Shown one piece after another: positions 20,690-28,438 of a stretch of 28,438 nt of DNA; the first letter of the stretch is position 1; each line of letters starts with the position of its first letter. The translations under genes and the position numbers were made by a program. Source of the stretch: Chara braunii (Eukaryota > Streptophyta > Charophyceae > Charales > Characeae); assembly GCA_003427395.1 (NCBI GenBank), contig BFEA01000037.1, positions 2,990,021-3,018,458 on the forward strand, written 5' to 3'. A model generated the notes under the pieces. That model made no database searches. It was given only the letters and a program-made list of their open reading frames with translations, and had not been told where the DNA came from.

Positions 20690-21410
20690 TCGCAGAAAGA
20701 TATTATTTCACTTGAGCAAAACCGGTCTTGTGGAAAAGTGTTGAATGTGATTGCGAAGTTTTGGGTAAATCGTTTAGTACTCTGATTGATACGAGATCAT
20801 CCGTTGTGGCTCTCTCGCTCGATGTAGTTAGAAAGATGGGTGAATTGAATTCAATCATTCCCCCCTTCACTAAAGATAAGTATGTTTATGTGGATGAGGA
20901 AATAATTAATATAGTCAGAATGGTGAAAAATGTGGCTAATGTGGTTAACGTGTTAGTGATAGATATGCGTTCACACAATGTCCCACTATGCTTGCCTTGA
21001 GAAATATCGGAAGGAACACATCTGCATTTCGATTATCGACAATTGATACTCACAACACCGGAGGTAAGCCTTTAGTCGTCCCACTTCGTATATCCATGTG
21101 TCCATCCGCCAAGAGAGAAGAGATAGAGAAAGCTTTACAGATTAAGATTATCGAATTGTTAGAAGACAAAAATATTGTTGAAAGTGAAAGAGAAGAACAC
21201 GTAAACGAACTCGATGATCTTTATCGTGAAGGCAGTGATAGAGACAACCTTACCTCTGAGGTAAAGTACGACGAAGCTGATTATGTTGAACTCCCAAATG
21301 ACATGTTGACTAAGGAAGAATAAAATGATATCATCAAATTGTTTACCCATGAGGCAAAGGAGGAATATAAGATGCTTCCTCGTATTGCTCACTCCTTTTG
21401 ATAGGAAATC
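20690..21410 (+). pseudogene. Aspartic protease remnant and linker
   Basis: Frame 1 at 20728-21000 reads VECDCEVLGKSF and then STLIDTRSSVVALS, the retropepsin active-site region. The normal DTG/DTGS catalytic triplet is DTR here: the Gly codon position at 20794-20796 is AGA, one transition from GGA. DVVRKMGEL follows as expected. A highly charged Glu/Lys-rich segment (IEKALQIKIIELLEDKN and following, 21120-21320) lies in frame 3 and resembles the linker before reverse transcriptase. The missing Gly alone should abolish proteolysis. Confidence 0.7.
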
Positions 21411-21419
21411 GAGACCTTG

Positions 21420-21925
21420 AAATCAAATTCAGACTCACATCAACAAAAACATTCCCAAAAGAAATGACACATGAAAAAATATTATTTAAAAAAAAATCCT
21501 TCATATTTAAAAATTATTATTCGAATGTTTGTTAAATTCTAAAATTTTCGATTTGAAAAGTTTCTTTTTAAAAATGAGTTTTCCCTTCCAACTACATCTA
21601 TTTGTTGAAGCTGGAATGTCTTAGTTAAACTTTCATTCTACTACAAGAAATATCTTCTAACTTAGATTGGATTAACCTATTTATGACTGAAAATTCATAT
21701 CTAGAATGGCAGTATAATTAAAATATTTCATGAATTCATTCAGACTTTCGTTTCATCTCTAGCATGCAGTTCAAATAACAAGGGATACCCCATTCTTGGA
21801 AGGAAATCTTTCAAGTAGACGAAAAATTTTAAAAGTGGAATGACATTTTTTAAGATGGAATGAAAATTTAAAATTTAAAATGTAATTTTATATAGAATGT
21901 TTATTTGATTTTAGGAAATTTTTCT
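21420..21925. other. AT-rich insertion-like segment inside the older retroelement
   Basis: GC content falls abruptly at about 21440 and recovers at about 21928. The segment has many AAATTTTAAAATT-type strings and repeated GGAATG/CATTCC words but no coding. Its sharp boundaries within a polyprotein suggest an insertion. No terminal repeats were confirmed. A similar texture occurs at 26240-26610. Confidence 0.45.
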
Positions 21926-22083
21926 GTTGCTCGCCCGCCCTCTTTTCCGACTCTAACAGAGACTCATGTTTCACTTGCCTCGTATTTGGGTAGAGCCTAT
22001 TCTACCAATTTCGGATATGACTGATCTTTTGGAATCCCCTTCTACTTTTTACAAGGCAATGCTTTGTCTATGAGAAAGATATA

Positions 22084-22443
22084 TTGTCACAGTATATTGA
22101 TTTTTCCGCCCCGTACCTCGACCCGTCACCCTTGCTCACTCATGTGGTGATGGTAGAACTAATCAAGGAAGAAACAGAAGCCCCAATCACAGAGGTGACC
22201 AATTTGATAGTCGAACTGTCGAAACTAACTGACATTAAGATAACACTAAGCACCTCGGATACTGAGGTCAACGCTGAAAATAAAAAGACTAAAATGATAT
22301 GTCATATGGAATTGCAGATGCTTGCTATTGTTTTCTCTGTTCGTATCAGTAGCTTGATGTTTTTCAGCGTGAAACTCACACTTGCATACATCGATGGATG
22401 GAGATCCATCTCACGATTTTTTGCACCTTCTGATCTATATTGA
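22084..22443 (+). pseudogene. Open remnant between protease and RT, unassigned
   Basis: A 119-codon open stretch in frame 1, the same frame as the flanking relic. It starts MSQYIDFSAPYLDPSP and contains an acidic/Thr-rich region (IKEETEAPITEVTNLIVELS). I recognise no domain. Position and frame suggest it is the variable linker of the polyprotein and not a separate gene. Confidence 0.35.
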
Positions 22444-22479
22444 TTCTCTCGCATCTCCCTAAAGAAATACAGAAACTAT

Positions 22480-23510
22480 GACGTGATGTTTTGCATGAAT
22501 ATGCGATTGTCTTGGGTATGCACGATCATGACATTGGATTGGTGAATGTGTTTGAGCATGAGGTTCTTACAGCTAACCATCCATATATTAACTATATTTG
22601 TTATTCAATTTGGTACTCTTGCCCAACGGATTGCCGCCTTTTGAGAACTCGAGAAGTTCAAAGCTAATAGGTGGATCGAACCTTCAATCGGTCCTTGGTC
22701 TTTACTTGTTGTTATTGGACTTAAAAATACTAGAGGGATTTGGATTTGCATTGACCATCACAAGTGAAACGATATCACTGTGAAAGATGTGTATCTCATT
22801 CCTCGGATTGAAGAGTAGTTGGATGTCATGGGATGTGCTCGATTTTTCAATAAGTTTTATATCCGTCATGACTTCCATAATCGTCTCGTTTGTAAAGAAG
22901 ACCGTTTCAAGAATGTGTTTATTATTTAAGGGGACTTTGCAATAGATTCGATGCTCGATAAGTACTGTGGCATTATCTATATGGATGATATTCTGGTGTA
23001 CGTAAGCTCATATGAAGGACGTGTGCAACACATTGAGTGGATATTGCATGCGTTAAAGGATGTTGGATTCAAGGTTGCTCTCAACAAGTCTCATTTTATT
23101 TTACAAAGATTTCGTTTCTATGACACATAGTCACTGATAAGGGATTGATGCCACACCCGGGAAAAATCATGGCAGTTTGGGATGCGTCGGTACCCACGTC
23201 GCTCACACAAGTTCGTGTGTTTCTCGGATTGGCTTCATACTACCACTCGTTTATCAAGGGGTTTGTCGCTATTGAGGTACCACTAAGGAAGCTTTGCAAA
23301 AGGTTCAACCGTTGATCTGGACACCACAATGCAATCAGGTGTTTCTAGAACCGAAGGTTGTCTTGATTTCGATCGTTATTCTAATCAAGTTGGACCCAGA
23401 GAAGCCATTATTTCTCATCACCAACTAACAACCCGACATGATATCACCAATTTTGGTCCAAATGGGACCAGACGGGCTGGAAAGAGTAATGAAATGCCTA
23501 AAAAACAGTC
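22480..23510 (+). pseudogene. Reverse transcriptase and start of RNase H, second element
   Basis: LHEYAIVLGMHDHDIGLVN (near 22492) is the pre-RT segment. RWIEPSIGPWSLLVV and GIWICIDHHK match the first RT blocks, and NDITVKDVYLIPRIEE the next. The catalytic YMDDILVY starts at 22978. Some RT sequence between FYIRHDFH and GDFAIDSMLDKYCG is shortened, so the block with the FGL-NAP-FQ motif is missing. After a frameshift near 23118, VRVFLGLASYYHSFIKGF follows in frame 3. PLIWTPQCNQVF and LDPEKPLFLI follow in frame 2, the entry into RNase H, ending around MGPDGLERVMK (about 23490). Stops are scattered. The product would copy element RNA into DNA. Confidence 0.88.
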
Positions 23511-23734
23511 CTAGCATGCAAGCGGTTGTGCGTAGAGCTTCACCGAACGTGGCAGGAATAAGGGAGGAAGCATGACCGACGAGGACTGTGACGATATCGA
23601 GAAGTGACAGGGGGTGGAAGGGGGGGTGTTTGTTAGAAGGGGGGGTTTCCATGATGACTGGAGGGGCGAGCAGGTCGGGGGGGAATGAGTTTGTCCTTCT
23701 GTCAGATGCCGAGATGGCCAGTTAAGGAGGGTGT

Positions 23735-25080
23735 ATCGTGTTTGGAAGTGTGTGACGCAGGGCCAAAAGGTGGGATTGCACGAGGATCGTAAGTTGCAAT
23801 GCAACTTATGCAAGAACATTTGGCAGGCTAACCAGTCCAAGGCGGCGTGACTCTCCGTTCAACTCAAGAAGTGCCTGATTGCCTAGATGCACGTGGTCAT
23901 CGACATTTGGAACGGGACGGGCTACAAATTCGACAATAGTCACATGAGGGGCATCCATATATGGAGGAGTATGGCGTCAGAGACTCGCAAGTGAATGGAG
24001 GAGGTACACCGATGCGAGCGCCATGTTCCCCTGCACCCAGGGATGAGGTGCATGATGTGTTGGACGAGATGGAGGGGAGCGATATAGGAGTTCAAGGTTG
24101 CGATGTTGGTGATATGGGTGGCGGTGTGGACATCGCAGGGGAGGATGTGGTCATGACGTCGCGTCGGGTGAGGGGTGGCAATACACCTATTCAGGGGGAC
24201 GCTGGGAGAAATAGGGGGAAGCGGAGGGTGAGGAAGGAGGACGTCATGCCAACACAACCCGTGAAGAGGGTCCGCCAGACCATGATTAACGAGATCTACG
24301 ATGCGGACAAGCAAGTTGTGTTTAGCGATACGTTCTTGCAGTGCGTGGACGGCGTTGCCATTTCGTTCCATGCGTTCAAGAGACGGTCCTCGAGGAGGGT
24401 GAGGAAGGCAAAGGCATCAGACTTGCCTCAAGGAGTGCGCCTGTGATTTCCCTCCTTCGAGGAATCGGGGGGGGTGGCGTCCCTTCGAGCGGGAGAAGGT
24501 GGCGTCCATGCTACGGGAGGTTCAAAAGACATTCAGTCACAGTGGCGCCTCCATCTTGTCAGATGGTAGGAAGTCGTGAGATGCATGGTCGATCGTGAAC
24601 TCCCTCGCTGCGGTCGACATTGACACGCTCTTGTATGGCATTGTTTGTCGGGACGGCTCAGTTCCTTAGACGGGGCACATTGTTCTTCGCAAGTGCAACG
24701 CCATTACCCCGTCCTTCCATGTGAAGGATATCATCGTATTCTGCACGGGCTCCACAAGTAACTACGTTGTGGCATCCACTCTCCTTTGGATGAACGTTTG
24801 AGGGGTGGACAATACGAGTCAAGCCACCACTTCTTGGTCGCTCGCAAGAGCAGCGTCGATCAGGGAGGTTGGAGGCGTAGGCCGATTTACAAGCCCACGT
24901 TGCAAAGTACACGGAGCCTTTTCAATAAACATGGAGCCTTTCCAAAAATCATTCAAGCTCATGTTGTTACGTATATGGAGCCGAAAGGAAATGGCATAAT
25001 ACGTACACCGTCCTCTACACAATACACTCCCGTCGATAGAGCAAGGAAAACCAACTCGTACACCAACGTCGTATAGTCTA
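23735..25080 (+). pseudogene. hAT-family transposase relic (BED finger, DUF659 region)
   Basis: A BED-type zinc finger start reads VWKCVTQGQKVG, then KLQCNLCKNIWQ with cysteines at 23800 and 23809 and a TGA at 23848. A 161-codon open part (23961-24446, frame 3) has a basic linker (NRGKRRVRKEDVMPTQ), then DADKQVVFSDTFLQCVDGVAISFHAFK, which matches the segment before DUF659 in plant hAT proteins. Frame 1 from 24493 reads FSHSGASILSDGRKS and, after a stop, WSIVNSLAAVDIDTLLYG, then VKDIIVFCTGSTSNYVVAS, the DUF659/RNase-H-like core. GRFTSPRCKVHGAFSINMEPF follows. The C-terminal dimerisation domain is not seen. Several stops and two frameshifts disable it. The normal role is cut-and-paste transposition in the nucleus. 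Confidence 0.8.
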
Positions 25081-25119
25081 CATGACACCCCCTCATCGTA
25101 AGCGCTAGAAAACACGATT

Positions 25120-25325
25120 CCTATAACAAAGTCGAACATATCATACACAAGCTCAACAAAAGTCCTACACAAAAGCTCATCCAAGCCGTATGCGATGTTC
25201 AAGATCCTACAGAAGTCATGCACAACTTGTACACAAAAGCCCATCCAAGCCCGACGTTGTGTTCACCTGCATACAGAAGTCCCACACAAAAGCCTATCCA
25301 ATCTCGACGCGATGTCCACGAGGTC
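25120..25325. repeat. Degenerate tandem repeat of ~55-60 bases
   Basis: The words AAGTC-(CTACACAA/TGCACAAC), ACACAAAAGC-ATCCAA and CGATGTTC recur at about 25159-25200, 25212-25263 and 25275-25317. A weaker copy may start near 25126. It follows the hAT relic directly. No coding is supported. Confidence 0.6.
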
Positions 25326-25419
25326 AGGTAGCGATCGGAAAGAAAAGGAATGTTCCCAAACCAGGTACAATTTGTTTCACAACGTGATACGGACAGACCC
25401 ATTGCCATAGGCGAGAGGT

Positions 25420-26140
25420 AAAAAATGCGAGTCTATTCGCACACGAAATCCGAAAATCCCTAGAGTTATATCGAAGCTGACAAAAGTTTGTACTCATGCC
25501 TGAGGAGGAGGATGACTCTCTTCATATTACGTACCGCATGATTAGAGGGTTGGTGGAAACAACCAAGATAGCAGATTATTTAGTCTGTGAATAGCCTCTT
25601 GCGCTCGTTGCCTTTGCACTCGTTGATGTTGCGCTTGTCTAAAAGGACTTGGTTCTCGACTTCGGGCCTGAATATTTGCTTCGATATTCAGAAAAGCGTA
25701 CCAAAGAAAATCTCTTAAACTTCGGTGCAAATTGCTTGAACTATGGAATTGGAATGGATAACGGTCTTCCCAAAACGGTGAACTATTCTTATTCTCTTTG
25801 CTGCCACAGATAAGTAAAGTTCTTCATCCAAGAACGACGCGATATGCATGATGAAGCTCGACAAATAAAACATAATGCCAGCGTTAAAAATTACAACCAT
25901 TAGGTATTCTGTTAAAACGCTTGTTGCTTACAAAGGCATAATACAAATAACTTTTCAACTCTCCTTCCGAGGCAATATAGAAATCAATTAAGAGAACGGG
26001 CCTATCACATAGTGTCGTCATCACAATGTACAGAAACACAGCGGCAGGCGGGGCCGAAAAAGACGTGGACACGAGCACGAACGTCCCCGGCGAGCGGAAG
26101 GTAGTTGTGACACATGTGCGGAGGGCACGTGTGGATATGG

Positions 26141-26175
<35 letters not shown>

Positions 26176-27150
26176 ATGGACACACATGAAAAGCAGCAGT
26201 TGAGCTAAGGTTCAGTTCGACCCAATAAATGAACAAACCAACGAAATCAATGGAATAAACCAATTAAATGAATCACCTACAAATGACATAAGGAATTAAT
26301 GACAACCAAAAAATAAATTAAGATAAATTTAAAATTTTAAAATTATTTAGATTAATCTGAGGAAATTTAGCAGCACGTTGCAGAGTTTTACATAAATTTT
26401 AAAATATTTTAAAAAATAAATAAAAAGAATTACAAAATTTTAGAATTTTACGGGGGATAGAATACAGAAGTAGAGTCGATGTCAGGGTAATTGAATTTAG
26501 TAAATTCTGAATTTTATTTTACGAATTTATGAAATAAATCAAAGTTTAAAGTAAATTACGAAAAAAAATTGATATAATAAACAATTTCATGTACCTCTTA
26601 AACAAAACCGTTGGAATTCATTCCGGTCACGACGTTGGGAGAAAAAAAAAATGAAGATTAATCCTATCGAGTTAGGTCGAGATTCCAAACAGCAGAAGGA
26701 ATGACATTGTCAGACAAGCACAAAGAAAGATAATATGCGTCACACGTAGTAAAAATTTTAGATGATGTGACCAATTAGGTGGGAGAGTAGAGGAGAGAAG
26801 ACGGGATGGAGAAGAGGTAAAAGAAGAGGAAAAAGATGAGATCTTTAAGAGAGATCAGCGAGAGGAAGGAAGAGAATTAATAAGACGGAGAGAAATTGAC
26901 AATACCGCACACTCAGTCAACCGGAAGCAATAGATGTCCTTCCTCCTAGTCGAGGAAGGTCTTGACTATACCCCTAAAGGGTTTTCTCAATCATTTCTCT
27001 GGTGCAACGACGAGGTCGCCGGAGAGTTCGCACATTAGAACGATGTCAAGCCATGGCAATGATGATGATGATGATCACGAACCAGTGGTCCTTATGGTAA
27101 CGTTTCTAACACCTCTTGCTTGAAATCCTGAAACGGTAAAAGATCGATAG
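25420..27150. other. Gene-free DNA with GA microsatellite and AT-rich block
   Basis: No recognisable gene. A GA run lies at about 26141-26172. Positions 26240-26610 are very AT-rich with AAATTTTAAAATT words. Positions 26765-26890 are purine-rich. A GAT run lies at about 27058-27075. Short minus-strand open frames at 25542-26183 have no family features that I recognise. Confidence 0.5.
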
Positions 27151-27170
27151 ACCATGCTCTCATAGATTGT

Positions 27171-27861
27171 TTTATAAAAAGGGTTGTGGAGGTGACGGGG
27201 GTTATGACCCAGGGAGGATGTCCGCCATAGGGCTTCCCGCGCCGGGGTCACCCCTACTGGTGATGCAGCGGGCCCACCCACTACCCAGTGATCTCTCAAG
27301 GAAAGAACTCATAGTTCTCGCTACCCACCTGGGAGTATCAGCCCAGACCGGCGCTACCAGGCCGCTACGCCAGGGGTCACCCTTCTCGAACTCAGGGTTT
27401 CACCTCCATGCGGCTCCTCGGTCGGGAGCTGAGGCTTTTTCGCATCAAAGTCACCGTGGTGCTACAAGGACGCGTCGGCTTCTGCTAGGAGAGGGGTGAC
27501 CCCCTCGCTCCTCCCGCACACAGCCCCACTGAGCCTGCCCTTCCCAAAACCGTCCCCCCCCCATGGCCTCGACAACCCTAAGGGGAGGCACACGCTCGAC
27601 CGTTACGGGGACCCAGGATGTACGGTTGGGAATTCAGCATCCAATGGGCACCTTGGCGGGTGGATCCCCAGTTCAGACCTGCAAAGCCTTGTGTACAGCC
27701 GTACCCCTGTAAGCGTGCGCACTCAGTGTGTGAGTGGTAGTGCATCATCCTAACGCCATGTTGGCGACATATGCACGAGGTTGCGGATTTGAACCCGCAA
27801 CCTCAAGCCACAATGTGCATTTCCAACCGGTGCCCTAACCACTGGGCCATCCGCCACTCAC
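27171..27861 (-). mobile_element. Full-length tRNA-headed SINE (~690 bases)
   Basis: On the minus strand the element starts next to a target duplication (27862-27874) with GTGAGTGGCGGATGGCCC. The A box TGGCCCAGTGGTTAGGG (27833-27849) and B box GGGTTCAAATCC (27785-27796) are about 36 bases apart. The T arm is an unusually long 10-bp stem (27777-27786 with 27795-27804). GTGAGTGG and CCACTCAC (about 27732 and 27853) bracket the head. A long body of unknown origin follows and ends CCACAACCCTTTTTATAAAA at 27171, next to the second target copy GCTCTCATAGATTGT (27156-27170). Polymerase III promoter boxes, a short A-rich tail and target duplications define a SINE. At about 690 bases it is longer than most. 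Confidence 0.82.
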
Positions 27862-27874
27862 GCTCTCATAGATT

Positions 27875-28144
27875 TTTTTTTTTTTATTTTTTTTTTTAAG
27901 GGTTGTGGATGTGTCGGGGGTTACGACCCAGGGAGGATGTCCGACAAAGGGCTTCCCGCGCCGGGGTCAGCCCCATTGGCAGTGCAGTGGGCCCACCCAC
28001 TACCCAGTGATCACTCAAGGAAGGAACACACGATCCTCGCAACCCACCCGAGAGTATCGGCCCAGACCGGCGCTACCAGACCGCTAGCGGCAGGGGTCAC
28101 CCCTCCCCTACTCAGGGCTTCACCTCTCTGTGGCTCCACTGTCC
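27875..28144 (-). mobile_element. 5'-truncated second SINE copy with long poly-A tail
   Basis: This copy is about 80-85% like 27181-27430 by eye (both contain GACCCAGGGAGGATGTCCG, GGGCTTCCCGCGCCGGGGTCA, CCACTACCCAGTGATC and GCCCAGACCGGCGCTACCAG). It lacks the tRNA head. Its tail is a T-rich run on the plus strand (27873-27897). It is flanked by GCTCTCATAGATT (27862-27874) and GCTCTCATAGATTGT (28145-28159). The 5' truncation, poly-A tail and duplication fit LINE-style target-primed reverse transcription into the duplicated target left by the other copy. Confidence 0.82.
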
Positions 28145-28354
28145 GCTCTCATAGATTGTATTCGTACTGGAAATCAAAATCAAATGAGGTTTTGCCCTCT
28201 TGCTCCAAACGAGATTTTTGTTCTCGTTGAGCTCATCGTACGACACCTGCATTATCTTCCAACAGATGTGCCGCTCCTGCCCACGTCCTGGTATGCACGT
28301 GCGTGGAGACAGGGTATAGATGAGGGGGGGTTTGCATGCACGTGCCCGAAGTGA
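28145..28354 (+). other. Possible coding fragment interrupted by the SINE pair
   Basis: A frame open from the third target copy to a TGA at 28352-28354 reads ALIDCIRTGNQNQMRF, then PNEIFVLVELIVRHLHYLPT and WYARAWRQG, a mixed composition unlike the low-complexity frames nearby. If the SINEs are ignored, the frame joins a few more codons before 27156 and then meets a stop. I do not recognise the family. It may be part of an exon or of another dead element. Confidence 0.25.
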
Positions 28355-28438
28355 GGATCGGGGCGGGTGGGAAGAGAAGCGTTTGGGGGGTGGGAATCGC
28401 GATCTACGAATTCACCATGGAGGCGTCCATGGGCAGCC

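Larger units (their letters stand above)
19030..23510 (+). mobile_element. Older Ty3/gypsy retrotransposon relic
   Basis: Gag, zinc knuckle, protease, reverse transcriptase and the start of RNase H occur in order, mostly in frame 1 from about 19585 to 23118. The reading then shifts to frame 3 and to frame 2. Stops are frequent and include TAA, TAG and TGA. It is distinct from the 2676-7055 element: its catalytic box is YMDD and its linkers differ. No integrase and no LTRs were found, and a hAT relic begins about 225 bases after the last recognisable RNase H residues. An AT-rich segment (about 21420-21925) interrupts the region between protease and reverse transcriptase. Confidence 0.85.

Noticed and set aside
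25120-25325. CRISPR-like repeat array
   Set aside because: Repeats are degenerate and contiguous, without unique spacers of constant length, and the DNA is eukaryotic.
27774-27861. A functional tRNA gene
   Set aside because: The boxes are good but the T stem is 10 bp, no proper anticodon stem or acceptor stem forms, and target duplications show it is the head of a SINE.

Overview
The window is nuclear DNA of a eukaryote and almost all of it is repetitive. It has no bacterial-style operons or ribosome binding sites. It does have tRNA-headed short interspersed elements, a chromodomain Ty3/gypsy retrotransposon, a hAT-type transposase relic, long mixed microsatellites and a short block of the plant-type telomere repeat (CCCTAAA). 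Together these suggest a large green-lineage genome. A streptophyte alga such as Chara would fit, but the sequence alone does not prove it.

Layout. Positions 1-375 hold the only open frame that looks like it runs on past the window, on the minus strand. It is a GC-rich N-terminal piece of an unrecognised, possibly gag-like protein. From 345 to about 2000 there is a telomere-like hairpin, AT-rich microsatellites, a dispersed three-copy motif, a 430-base purine tract and short degenerate repeats. A tRNA-like segment lies near 1988-2055. A 320-base repeat (2356-2675) and its inverted partner (9160-9475) enclose a decayed Ty3/gypsy chromovirus (about 2676-7055). The chromovirus keeps recognisable gag, reverse transcriptase, RNase H, integrase and chromodomain segments but is broken by many stops and at least three frameshifts. 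Just downstream (7339-8319) is a non-coding DNA transposon built around TG, ATCA and TA microsatellites.

Positions 9476-14230 are mostly single-copy-looking DNA in which I recognise no gene. From 14230 to 18720 there is a mosaic. It holds an ambiguous-base patch, three copies of a compound TGAT/GC-core/CA unit that also occurs in the 7339-8319 element, a cluster of TPsiC-arm-like motifs, and a 1.09-kb terminal-inverted-repeat element (17197-18283) with many GTTCGG motifs. A second, older Ty3/gypsy relic spans about 19030-23510 (gag, CCHC zinc knuckle, aspartic protease, reverse transcriptase and the beginning of RNase H; no integrase seen). It is followed directly by a hAT transposase relic (about 23735-25080). 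The right end has a small tandem repeat, AT-rich DNA and two tandem minus-strand insertions of one tRNA-headed SINE family that share the same target duplication (27156-28159).

How the parts relate. No intact protein-coding gene could be confirmed. The window reads as a nest of dead mobile elements. The best leads are the long tRNA-headed SINE with its double insertion, the recurring compound microsatellite unit, the GTTCGG-rich inverted-repeat element, the inverted 320-base repeats around the chromovirus and a proline/threonine-rich insertion in that element's RNase H domain.
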